From the NCBI GenBank assembly GCA_040756735.1, contig JBFLYC010000046.1, positions 1-15,876 of the forward strand: a stretch of 15,876 nucleotides of DNA, read 5' to 3'. The stretch is from JBFLYC01 sp040756735 (GTDB lineage: Bacteria; Bacillota; DSM-16504; Desulfitibacterales; Desulfitibacteraceae). Under the pieces are notes generated by a model that was given only the letters and a program-made list of their open reading frames with translations, did not search any database and had not been told where the DNA came from. The position numbers and the translations under genes were made by a program. How positions within the stretch are numbered: position 1 is the stretch's first letter; each line of letters opens with the position of its first letter. Below are positions 1-7,124 of the stretch, piece after piece.

Positions 1-138
1 AAATGCAAGTCTCTGGTTTGTATTAGGGGGTGTTTAAAGCCCTCACTGCAGTACTTATATCCAAAAAATTTATGATTTGTGTCTATATATTCTTAGTTTG
101 AAAAGTTACTTTCCGATTTGAAGTTTATATAAAAAAGC

Positions 139-167
139 TTGACAACAATAGTGTATAGATTTATAAT
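139..167 (+). promoter_or_regulatory. Consensus sigma-A promoter of the mad operon
   Basis: TTGACA at 139-144 and TATAAT at 162-167 are separated by exactly 17 bases, so both boxes match the consensus perfectly. Transcription should start near 174. No other promoter of this quality is visible before madB, so it probably drives the whole mad locus. A strong promoter placed about 40 bases before a strong terminator implies that control acts after initiation. Confidence 0.88.
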
Positions 168-198
168 TCTAATAGATTTAATAAAAAAAGAATATGTT

Positions 199-214
199 GT
201 GTGAAAGCGGGACA
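199..214 (+). promoter_or_regulatory. Shared leader element, copy 1
   Basis: GTGTGAAAGCGGGACA lies at the foot of the leader terminator, and its last bases form the 5' arm of that hairpin. A closely similar sequence is at the foot of the terminator between hutP and madA (3149-3165). The two share GTG, GAA, G and GGGACA in register, with one base of length difference. It is a candidate RNA site where a bound protein would stop the hairpin closing. The function is inferred. Confidence 0.5.
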
Positions 215-249
215 AATATTAACCTTGCGGTTATATTTGTCTTTTTTTT
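211..249 (+). terminator. Leader intrinsic terminator (attenuator)
   Basis: The 5' arm at 211-224 pairs with 229-241 across a four-base TTGC loop, giving 13 pairs with a single bulged T. Eight T residues follow at 242-249. It lies between the consensus promoter and the first gene, so it cannot simply end an upstream transcript from outside; it should stop most mad transcription unless overridden. The A/U-rich stretch at 191-200 can pair with 212-220 (nine pairs, one bulged G), a possible competing antiterminator. Confidence 0.85.
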
Positions 250-371
250 ACAGATCCTCTCCCTTCTAATGTCCAGAGTAATAATAGTATAAAAATGCTG
301 ACGTAATTTATCACATTGTTGAAGTATCACAGGTTTTATTGAGAAATCAGCATTCAGAAAGGATGAATTTA
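250..371 (+). other. Untranslated leader between attenuator and first gene
   Basis: No gene or further clear hairpin is seen here. A 7-base direct repeat, TATCACA, occurs at 309-315 and 325-331. The region ends in the ribosome binding site of the small membrane peptide gene. Confidence 0.4.
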
Positions 372-521
372 ATGAATGTTATTGTATATGCTTTGTTTAC
401 TTATGCATTGACAGCAATTATAGCTTTTGGGGTAATAGCGCTGATTGTCTTTGTGAATTACTTAATGAACACAAAAAACTCTGGGAAAATAAACAACAAA
501 AAGGAAGGTCTATCTAGTTAG
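372..521 (+). CDS. Small one-helix membrane protein, possible accessory subunit of the MadB Na+ pump
   Basis: This 49-residue protein has one hydrophobic helix at about residues 3-32 and a short polar, lysine-rich tail. The ATG at 372 is preferred because AGAAAGG lies about nine bases upstream; upstream in-frame TTG (339) and ATG (363) starts have poor spacing. It is the first gene of the operon and ends 26 bases before madB. The topology, a single N-terminal helix with a polar tail, resembles small gamma subunits of sodium-pump decarboxylases (OadG type), which sit next to the beta subunit. The match is by topology and position only; no sequence motif confirms it. It could also be an unrelated small membrane peptide. 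Confidence 0.6.
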   Translation: MNVIVYALFTYALTAIIAFGVIALIVFVNYLMNTKNSGKINNKKEGLSS

Positions 522-547
522 ATCTATAGAAGGGGAGTATGATTAAT

Positions 548-1759
548 ATGATAGAAACTCTTAGCCAGCTATTCCCTGGCATAAGTACTCTATTTATTCA
601 GGATACTGTAATTGCAATTACTAGAGTAGTGCTTATTGGTGTAGGATTTCTTTTAGCATACTTGGGTTTTAATAGAACATTAGAACCTCTTATAATGGTG
701 CCAATGGGTATTGGAATGATTGCAATTAATGCGGGAGTTCTTTTTTTAGAGGCTGGAAGGATAGGAACCATATTTATTGATCCATTAGTTGCTGAAGCCG
801 TACCTTTGGTAGATATCATGCAAATTAACTTTTTGCAGCCAATCTATAATTTAACTTTTAGTAATGGCTTAATTGCCTGTCTAGTTTTCTTTGGGATTGG
901 GGCTAGAAGTGAGATCAGCTTTATTTTAGCAAGACCGTGGTCTAGTATCACTATAGCGCTATTTGCAGAGATGGGAACGTTTGTTACTTTAGTAATTGCT
1001 ATACTGGTTTTCGGTTTAAGCCCTTGGCATGCTGCTGCGGTTGCAACTATAGGCGGGGCTGATGGGCCCATGGTACTGTTTGCATCTTTGATGCTTGCTC
1101 CGGAGCTTTTTGTCCCAATTTCTATTATAGCTTATTTGTATCTAAGTCTGACCTACGCCGGATATCCATATATTATCAAACTGTTAGTACCCAAAAAGTA
1201 TAGAGGTATTGATATTGAAGTAGAAGTACCAGAGGTTTCCAAAAAATCTAAGTTCATTTTTACCGTTATGACATGCGCTTTGTTATGCATCCTGCTGCCG
1301 GTAGCTGCTCCGTTGATTATGTCCTTTTTCTTGGGGGTGGCTATTAAAGAAGCGGAAATTCAACCTTATCAAGAGTTCTTAGAAGGACCTATAACATATG
1401 GTTCCACATTGTTCTTAGGACTTCTTTTGGGGGTTTTATGCGAGGCCTCAACAATATTAAACCCGGTAGTTGGAACAATTGTAATACTTGGTATTTTGGC
1501 ATTAGCCGTGTCTGGCTTGGGAGGCCTTTTGGGAGGATGGCTGATTTATTGGATTAACAAAAGAAACTATAACCCAGTGATTGGAATTGCAGGGGTGTCT
1601 TGCATACCCACAACTGCGAAAATTGCCCAAAAGGTTGCTTCTGAAGAAAATCCTTTTTGTGTTATCATGCCGCTTGCCATGGGAGCTGGGGTTGGTGGTT
1701 TAATAGTGTCTGCAATAGCTGTGGGAGTATTTATAACCACCTTGTTCATGATTGTCTAA
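548..1759 (+). CDS. madB: Carboxybiotin decarboxylase, Na+-pumping membrane subunit MadB (OadB family)
   Basis: The protein is polytopic, about 403-406 residues, and is the beta-type subunit that decarboxylates carboxybiotin and exports Na+. Counting from the alternative ATG at 539, the family signature GGADGP is at residues 172-177, with the aspartate (D175) that corresponds to the essential D203 of Klebsiella OadB. A second signature, NPVIGIAGVSCIP, supplies N345, G349 and S354, equivalent to OadB N373, G377 and S382. The position of OadB R389 is a lysine here (K361). Tyr199 probably matches OadB Y229. GGGGAG at 532-537 is too close to the 539 ATG, so 548 is chosen, though 539 cannot be excluded. 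Neighbouring biotin carrier, carboxyltransferase and ACP genes assign it to malonate rather than oxaloacetate or methylmalonyl-CoA. Confidence 0.93.
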   Translation: MIETLSQLFPGISTLFIQDTVIAITRVVLIGVGFLLAYLGFNRTLEPLIMVPMGIGMIAINAGVLFLEAGRIGTIFIDPLVAEAVPLVDIMQINFLQPIYNLTFSNGLIACLVFFGIGARSEISFILARPWSSITIALFAEMGTFVTLVIAILVFGLSPWHAAAVATIGGADGPMVLFASLMLAPELFVPISIIAYLYLSLTYAGYPYIIKLLVPKKYRGIDIEVEVPEVSKKSKFIFTVMTCALLCILLPVAAPLIMSFFLGVAIKEAEIQPYQEFLEGPITYGSTLFLGLLLGVLCEASTILNPVVGTIVILGILALAVSGLGGLLGGWLIYWINKRNYNPVIGIAGVSCIPTTAKIAQKVASEENPFCVIMPLAMGAGVGGLIVSAIAVGVFITTLFMIV

Positions 1760-1783
1760 ATTTCAATAGAAATGAGTTAAGCC

Positions 1784-2599
1784 ATGAATAAACTGCAGAA
1801 CTTGGCCAGGCTCAGGCTGAATTTTACAACCAATGGCCTCAAAACTAAGTGGTTAGGGAAAAACCTTTATTACTATCAGACAGTAGATTCTACAAATGAG
1901 GTAGCTAAGGCTTATATTGACATTGGACAAGAAGAAGGAACAGTAATCATAGCTGATTACCAGACAGCAGGACGTGGCAGGTTAGGCCGAAAATGGGAAT
2001 CCCCTGAAGGTGGAGGTTTATGGTTCTCGGTTATTTTTAAACCGCCTTTTGAATTGAAATATTTTCCTCAGGTCAACCTTCTGGCAGCTGTAGCAGTTGT
2101 TGAAGCTGTAAAAAAAAGAACCGGCATAGCCTTGGGCATCAAATGGCCTAATGACCTATTGCTCAACCATTGCAAGGTCTGTGGTATCTTAGCTGAAACT
2201 TACTTTAATAAAGAAGAAGTCAATTATTTGATTTTAGGTGTAGGCTTAAATGTAAATGTCTCAGAAGATGATCTCAGCCAAGAAATCAGATTGAGTTCTA
2301 CTTCAATAAATACTGCTCTTAAAAAGTATATCCAACGTGAACCACTATTCTCAGAAATTTTGTATTGTCTTGAGAATTGGTATGAAACCTTCATTGGGTC
2401 AGGAATTTCTGCTGTCAGGAGGGCTTGGCTTGAAAACAACATAACTTTAGGAAGGTGGGTTGAAATAAGGTCTTTTGGAGAAGTGTTTCATGGTAAAGCT
2501 GTAGACATCAGCATGGATGGTAATTTACTGGTAGAAGGTGAAAGGGGGGAAATAAAGAGTTTTGTTACCGGTGATGTTAGTCTACGGGTAATTGATTAG
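1784..2599 (+). CDS. birA: Biotin-protein ligase without a DNA-binding domain
   Basis: It activates biotin to biotinyl-AMP and transfers it to a carrier lysine, here most likely Lys35 of MadF. The 271 residues carry the catalytic core: DSTN at 35-38, GRGRLGRKW at 63-71, KWPNDLLL at 120-127 and KVCGILAE at 131-138. Only about 18 residues precede the core, so the helix-turn-helix that makes E. coli BirA a biotin-operon repressor is absent; this is a ligase only. The small C-terminal SH3-like domain is present (about 225-271). It lies 24 bases after madB with a weak ribosome binding site, so it may be translationally coupled. Its place within the operon suggests a dedicated ligase, though it may be the cell's general enzyme. 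Confidence 0.93.
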   Translation: MNKLQNLARLRLNFTTNGLKTKWLGKNLYYYQTVDSTNEVAKAYIDIGQEEGTVIIADYQTAGRGRLGRKWESPEGGGLWFSVIFKPPFELKYFPQVNLLAAVAVVEAVKKRTGIALGIKWPNDLLLNHCKVCGILAETYFNKEEVNYLILGVGLNVNVSEDDLSQEIRLSSTSINTALKKYIQREPLFSEILYCLENWYETFIGSGISAVRRAWLENNITLGRWVEIRSFGEVFHGKAVDISMDGNLLVEGERGEIKSFVTGDVSLRVID

Positions 2600-2658
2600 A
2601 AATCACTCTTTGTGGTGAATTGTTTGGGTGACTACTTTTGAGAGGTGGAGAATGTGGG

Positions 2659-3114
2659 ATGGAGGAGAAATGCTTCTCAAAATGGTTCTTTGGAGATGGG
2701 GAGTGGACTGTTGGTTCGGCTGCAATGCTGCTAGCCATTACAAGGACCTTAAAGGGAGAGGAAGAAGTAAAAAAAATTTTAGATGCCAGAGGGTTTAGGT
2801 TTGTAGTTACTGAAATTGGTGGAGTGGAACCTGGAGAATTTCAAAACAAAATTACCAAACAAGTGGTAGGAGCCAGTTTAAATAACGGACTTATAAAAAA
2901 ATCATCCGGGCAGGTTCATGCACTTTTACACGCAAGTGAGGAAGCAAAGCGCGGCATCTTGGTTAATGCTTCATCTAGCATTAGCCTGGCGCTTAAGGTA
3001 GCTATAGTTCGTGATAATGCTTGGATAGCAGTAGCCATGTTTGGGCAATCCGCAATGCATCCTGTTACAAACCATGAACGGGCAGGCTTAGGCATAATGC
3101 ATATTTGTGATTGA
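2659..3114 (+). CDS. HutP-family RNA-binding antiterminator
   Basis: Its 151 residues match the length of Bacillus HutP (about 148-151). The family motif HALLHASEEAKRG (87-99) corresponds to HALYHATMEALHG in B. subtilis, and the C-terminal block from WIAVAMFG to NHERAGLGIMHI (122-149) matches that of HutP. The three Mg2+-binding histidines of HutP (73, 77 and 138) are present as H87, H91 and H139. ATG 2659 is chosen because AGAGGTGGAG lies about nine bases upstream; a TTG at 2638 lacks a site. HutP binds nascent RNA with L-histidine and Mg2+ and prevents terminator formation ahead of histidine-use genes. No hut genes are seen here. The gene sits between birA and madA with a terminator just after it, so it probably controls mad expression; the ligand is unknown. 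Confidence 0.85.
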   Translation: MEEKCFSKWFFGDGEWTVGSAAMLLAITRTLKGEEEVKKILDARGFRFVVTEIGGVEPGEFQNKITKQVVGASLNNGLIKKSSGQVHALLHASEEAKRGILVNASSSISLALKVAIVRDNAWIAVAMFGQSAMHPVTNHERAGLGIMHICD

Positions 3115-3148
3115 TCAGTTATTTTATTTTCAATTTTAAAACTTAAAA

Positions 3149-3165
3149 GTGGCGAATGAGGGACA
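3149..3165 (+). promoter_or_regulatory. Shared leader element, copy 2
   Basis: GTGGCGAATGAGGGACA overlaps the 5' arm of the terminator between hutP and madA. It matches the element at 199-214 in the same relation to a terminator. NAG triplets, as bound by Bacillus HutP, occur nearby (3147-3149, 3158-3160, 3168-3170) but not with the four-base spacing known for that protein. Confidence 0.5.
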
Positions 3166-3202
3166 TGAAGGGAGCATTGCTTCGTAATGTCCTTTTATTT
3201 TT
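3160..3202 (+). terminator. Intrinsic terminator between hutP and madA
   Basis: GGACAT at 3161-3166 pairs with ATGTCC at 3187-3192, and GAAG at 3167-3170 pairs with CTTC at 3180-3183, leaving a three-base bulge (3184-3186). TTTTATTTTT follows at 3193-3202. It lies inside the 110-base gap between hutP and madA, where no new promoter is evident. This matches the B. subtilis hut operon, where the controlled terminator lies between hutP and the first catabolic gene. Confidence 0.82.
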
Positions 3203-3224
3203 AACTCAGAAAGGAGCGTAATTA

Positions 3225-4895
3225 ATGGACCAAGAGATTATAAAGGAATGGGATACGTTACAAAGAGATACTCAAGATCGAAAAAAGAAAGCTGAGCATC
3301 TTGTAAAAGAGGGAAAAACTGTTTTAGCACAAGACACGGTCTCTTTATTAGAAGCAATAATTAAACCTGGTGATAAAGTTAACCTGGAGGGAAACAACCA
3401 AAAGCAGGCAGATTTTTTGGCAGAGTGTCTTTGCAGGGTAGATCCCCAGAAGATATATGACCTTCATATGGTGCAGTCGGTAGTGTCTTTAAAAAGTCAC
3501 CTGGATCTATTTGAAAAAGGAATAGCCAAGAAGGTAGATTTTGCCTTTTCAGGACCACAGGCGGGAAGAGTGGCGAAATTTATCAAAGAAGGCAGGTTGG
3601 AATTAGGAGCCATCCATACTTATTTAGAATTATTTGGGCGTTATTTTATGGATCTGACTCCCAGAGTAGCTCTAGTAGTTGCTTTTGAAGCAGATAAAGA
3701 GGGTAACCTTTACACGGGATTCAATACAGAAGACACTCCGGCCATTGTGGAAGCAACTAAATTCAAGCAGGGTATAGTAATAGCCCAAGTAAACAAAATA
3801 GTAGATAGAGTTCCAAGGGTGGATATCCCAGGTGATTGGGTTGATTATGTAGTTGAATCACCAAAGCCATTTTATATAGAACCCTTGTTTACTAGAGATC
3901 CGGCCTTAATTACAGAATCTCAGATTTTTAGGGCTATGATGGCTATTAAAGGGATTTATGCTGAATATGAAGTGCAAAGATTAAACCATGGTATAGGTTT
4001 TGATACTGCAGCAATTGAATTGCTTTTACCTACTTATGCAGAGGAATTGGGTTTGAAGGGAAAGATATGTTCTTATTTTGCTTTAAACCCCCACCCAACT
4101 TTGATTCCAGCTATTGAGTCCGGCTGGGTAAAATCAATACATTGCTTTGGCGGCGAACTAGGAATGGAGGAATATGTAAAAGCCAGATCAGATGTATTCT
4201 TCGTTGGGCCAGATGGCTCTCTTAGGTCTAACCGTGCTTTTTCACAAACAGCAGGTCATTATGCAATGGACATGTTTATTGGAGCAAGCTTGCAAATAGA
4301 CAAATATGGAAACAGCAGTACTGCTACAGCCAATAGAGTGGCAGGTTTCGGTGGGGCTCCTAATATGGGCTGTGATGCCAAAGGAAGGAGACATTCTACA
4401 AAGGCCTGGCTTAAATGTGGTGAGGAATATGGTATGAATCATTTGTTAAATGGAAATGTGCCAAGAGGAAAGCGGTTAGTTGTTCAATTAATGGAAACCT
4501 TTAGAGAAAAATTAGAACCAGGTTTTGTAGAGGAACTTGATGCCTGGAAACTAGCTGAAAATGCTAATCTGGACTTGCCGCCAATTATGATATACGCAGA
4601 CGATTTGACACACATAGTGACTGAGGATGGGATAGCTTATCTCCATAAGTGTTCAACTCTTGAGGAGCGAATGGCAGCAGTTAAAGCTGTTGCTGGATAC
4701 ACTGAACTTGGGCTCCAGGCAAATCCTAAGGAAACAAGTGCATTAAGGAATAAAGGCATATTTAAAACACCGGAAGATTTAGGAGTAGATATTACAATGG
4801 CAAGCAGATCCTTATTAGCCGCCAAAAATATGAAAGAGCTAGTTGAATGGTCAAAGGGATTGTATAACCCACCAGCGAGATTTAGGAATTGGTAA
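3225..4895 (+). CDS. madA: Malonate decarboxylase alpha subunit, acetyl-S-ACP:malonate ACP transferase
   Basis: It exchanges acetyl for malonyl on the carrier protein MadE, releasing acetate, and starts each cycle of malonate decarboxylation in the cytoplasm. The 556 residues fit the MdcA/MadA family (about 550), a CoA-transferase-like fold. Recognisable blocks include FSGPQAGRVAKFIKEGRLE (residues about 108-126), the GFNTEDTPAIVEATKF region, GELGMEEYVKARSDVFFVGP and the glycine-rich stretch around RVAGFGGAPNMGCDAKGRRH. A good site (AAAGGAG, 3210-3216) precedes the ATG by eight bases. The gene begins 22 bases after the T-tract of the internal terminator, so its expression should depend on readthrough. 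madE follows 18 bases later. Confidence 0.96.
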   Translation: MDQEIIKEWDTLQRDTQDRKKKAEHLVKEGKTVLAQDTVSLLEAIIKPGDKVNLEGNNQKQADFLAECLCRVDPQKIYDLHMVQSVVSLKSHLDLFEKGIAKKVDFAFSGPQAGRVAKFIKEGRLELGAIHTYLELFGRYFMDLTPRVALVVAFEADKEGNLYTGFNTEDTPAIVEATKFKQGIVIAQVNKIVDRVPRVDIPGDWVDYVVESPKPFYIEPLFTRDPALITESQIFRAMMAIKGIYAEYEVQRLNHGIGFDTAAIELLLPTYAEELGLKGKICSYFALNPHPTLIPAIESGWVKSIHCFGGELGMEEYVKARSDVFFVGPDGSLRSNRAFSQTAGHYAMDMFIGASLQIDKYGNSSTATANRVAGFGGAPNMGCDAKGRRHSTKAWLKCGEEYGMNHLLNGNVPRGKRLVVQLMETFREKLEPGFVEELDAWKLAENANLDLPPIMIYADDLTHIVTEDGIAYLHKCSTLEERMAAVKAVAGYTELGLQANPKETSALRNKGIFKTPEDLGVDITMASRSLLAAKNMKELVEWSKGLYNPPARFRNW

Positions 4896-4913
4896 AAAGA
4901 AAGGGGAGCAGAT

Positions 4914-5240
4914 ATGTCATTACAAGAATTGAATTTTAAATTCAAAGTTGAAAACCCTAAATCAATTAGTAAGGAATGGTTTCACTTTGGAGTTGTAGGT
5001 TCGGGTGATCTGGAGGTATTGATAGAAAGAAAAGACTTGTCAGGCGCTACCCAGGTTAAAGTAGTTACTCCAGTAGTCGGATATGAAAAAATCTGGGAAA
5101 TGGTATTGGATAAGTTTGTATCAGAGTACAGTTTAGGTGATTTATCAATTGAGATAAATGATAATAATGCTACTCCTGTTGTAGTTTCCATGCGGCTTCG
5201 CCAAGCACTAATTGAAGCTAATAGACCGGAGGAGGGATAG
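4914..5240 (+). CDS. madE: Malonate decarboxylase acyl carrier protein (delta subunit)
   Basis: This 108-residue carrier bears acetyl and malonyl thioesters on a 2'-(5''-phosphoribosyl)-3'-dephospho-CoA arm. The arm attaches to the serine in the family motif VGSGDLEVL, here Ser30. The MdcC/MadE family is unrelated to phosphopantetheine ACPs of fatty acid synthesis and is usually about 100 residues. GGGGAG lies seven bases before the ATG. The gene lies between madA and madC with almost no gap, as in Malonomonas. MadK (8201-8899) would attach the arm and the MadH-like protein (7125-8219) would acetylate it. Confidence 0.95.
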   Translation: MSLQELNFKFKVENPKSISKEWFHFGVVGSGDLEVLIERKDLSGATQVKVVTPVVGYEKIWEMVLDKFVSEYSLGDLSIEINDNNATPVVVSMRLRQALIEANRPEEG

Positions 5241-5243
5241 AGT

Positions 5244-6206
5244 ATGGTTACGTGGGATCAGCTGCAAAAAAAGAGTTTTTTAGATGCTACTTCTAGAGAG
5301 AGGGCTATTGGCTTGGTAGATAAGGGAAGTTTTACAGAATTTATTGGACCCAGGGACAGAATATCCAGTCCACACCTGTATGTATTGGGTGAAGCAATAG
5401 CATTTGACGATGGTATTGTTACTGGGATGGGCTTATCTGGCAAAAGGCTGGTGTTTGTAGTATCCCAGGAGGGGAGGTTTATAGGAGGATCTGTAGGGGA
5501 AGTTGGTGGAGCAAAAATGGTTTATACACTTAAATTGGCCCTGCAGGCATACGAGGAAATAAAGGAAAAGTACCCTGAGTCTTATGAGGAAAGGCTCCCT
5601 GCAGTGGTGATATCATTTGAAACCGGTGGGGTAAGGCTCCATGAATCCAATGCAGGCCTATTGGCCCATGCTGAAGTTATGGACTTGATACAAGACATTA
5701 GAGGAAAATTCCCGGTAATCTCTATTGTGGGCAGCAGAATTGGATGTTTTGGAGGTATGGGTTTCGTCTGTGCTGCTGCAGATGTAGTAATCATGAGCGA
5801 GCAAGGCCGTGTTGGTTTAACTGGTCCGGAAGTCATTGAAGAAGAAATGGGAAGAGATGAATTTGATTCCTCCAACCGGGCTCTGGTTTATAGGACAACT
5901 GGGGGAAAGCATAGGTACATCATGCAGGACTGCAATTTTCTTGTAAGAGACCTGATGGCATCTTTCAGAGAAAAACTCCAAGAGATACTGCAAATGCCTT
6001 TTGGTCAGATAGCACAGTACCGCAGAATAGGTTCTCTTGAGCTAGTCAAAGAACAGCTGGGTTTGGTCGAAACGGCTGTAACAGTGAATCCTAAAGATTC
6101 ATCTGATATGTGGAAGCATTATGGCAATAACATACCTGAACTTTTGCCTGATCTTTCTGTAGATGAGTTTTTAAGAACTGCAAAACGTAGAGTAAGGCCA
6201 GCTTAA
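5244..6206 (+). CDS. madC: Malonate decarboxylase beta subunit (carboxyltransferase)
   Basis: With MadD it takes the carboxyl group from malonyl-S-ACP and, in the Mad system, transfers it to biotin on MadF. The 320-residue protein has the crotonase-type carboxyltransferase fold of the MdcD family. Visible family blocks are FIGGSVGEVGGAK (about residues 75-87), ISFETGGVRLHESNAGL, and the glycine-rich GSRIGCFGGMGFVCAAADVV that forms the oxyanion region, followed by GLTGPEVIEEEMG. The ribosome binding site GGAGGAGGG overlaps the end of madE and the start lies four bases after that stop, so the two are translationally coupled. Confidence 0.95.
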   Translation: MVTWDQLQKKSFLDATSRERAIGLVDKGSFTEFIGPRDRISSPHLYVLGEAIAFDDGIVTGMGLSGKRLVFVVSQEGRFIGGSVGEVGGAKMVYTLKLALQAYEEIKEKYPESYEERLPAVVISFETGGVRLHESNAGLLAHAEVMDLIQDIRGKFPVISIVGSRIGCFGGMGFVCAAADVVIMSEQGRVGLTGPEVIEEEMGRDEFDSSNRALVYRTTGGKHRYIMQDCNFLVRDLMASFREKLQEILQMPFGQIAQYRRIGSLELVKEQLGLVETAVTVNPKDSSDMWKHYGNNIPELLPDLSVDEFLRTAKRRVRPA

Positions 6207-6224
6207 GAAAAAGGGGGTTCAATA

Positions 6225-7112
6225 ATGAATATGGAGCAAAGTTTTATCGGCAGAGGCAGAGATGCTCTCGAAATTACTGTGGATAAGGAATCCTTTCGGG
6301 AAAATGCCATAGACATTTATCAAATAGATGCAGACCTTGGGCCGGGGGCTGTGGTTGGCGCTGCTAAAGTTGCAGGTGAAGATGTAACGGTTATAGCTAA
6401 TGATGCTATGGAATTCAACCCAAGGTTTAATGTGGTCCATTCAGGTGTTATTGGATTAGAAGAGGCGTATAAAATGGCATTGGCAGTATACTACACAATT
6501 GAAGCAGACAAAGATAAGCCTTTGGAGCAAAAAAGACCTATTATTCTAATAGTTGATACACCTGGGAATGCACCGGGAAAAGTAGAAGAAATCCTTGGTA
6601 TGAACAAGGCGACAGGGGCCTATCAATTGGCCCTGGCAGAGTCAAGGAAAACAGGGCACCCTGTGATAGCTGTAGTAATTGGACGAGCAATCAGCGGCGG
6701 CTTTTTATGCCATGGCCTTCAGGCAGACCACATCTTGGCCTTATCAAAAGAATATGGGACCATGATCCATGTTATGCCGCTAACTAGTATTGCAAGAATT
6801 ACTAACACTGATATAGAACGTTTGGAGGAGCTTTCTAAAACAAATGCTGTATTCGCAGCTGGAGTAGACTTCTTTTATAAATTAGGGGGTGTAGAGGAAG
6901 TAATATACGAAGCAGAAAAAATGAATGATATAGTAAAAAAACACATTGACCAAGTTCGCAGGCTTAAACAAGAAGGACAAACTGATCAGCTGGGGCCATG
7001 GGGTCGTGGAAATTTAGGGGCTGAACGTGGAGGAAGAAAAACGAGACAAGAAATCATGGAAAAAATGCAAGAACAGTACGAACTAGTTAAAGGCAAATAC
7101 ATGGGTATTTAG
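6225..7112 (+). CDS. madD: Malonate decarboxylase gamma subunit (carboxyltransferase partner)
   Basis: It pairs with MadC to form the malonyl-S-ACP:biotin-protein carboxyltransferase. The 295 residues match MdcE/MadD. The block IILIVDTPGNAPGKVEEILG (about 106-125) and the following AYQLALAESRKTGHPVIAVV and GRAISGGFLCHGLQADHI contain the family glycine pairs that would form the second oxyanion site. AAGGGGG precedes the ATG at suitable spacing; an in-frame ATG at 6231 is also possible. The gene begins 18 bases after madC. The C-terminal third is charged and helical. Confidence 0.95.
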   Translation: MNMEQSFIGRGRDALEITVDKESFRENAIDIYQIDADLGPGAVVGAAKVAGEDVTVIANDAMEFNPRFNVVHSGVIGLEEAYKMALAVYYTIEADKDKPLEQKRPIILIVDTPGNAPGKVEEILGMNKATGAYQLALAESRKTGHPVIAVVIGRAISGGFLCHGLQADHILALSKEYGTMIHVMPLTSIARITNTDIERLEELSKTNAVFAAGVDFFYKLGGVEEVIYEAEKMNDIVKKHIDQVRRLKQEGQTDQLGPWGRGNLGAERGGRKTRQEIMEKMQEQYELVKGKYMGI

Positions 7113-7124
7113 GGGAGACCATCA

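Noticed and set aside
1..75. End of an upstream coding region (frame 1 open to a TGA at 73-75)
   Set aside because: Only 24 codons are visible, with no family resemblance, and open frames of that length are common by chance.
3140..3216. Classic B. subtilis-type HutP site (NAG triplets with four-base spacers)
   Set aside because: NAG triplets are present but their spacing is irregular, so the known consensus is not met; the shared GGGACA element is reported instead.
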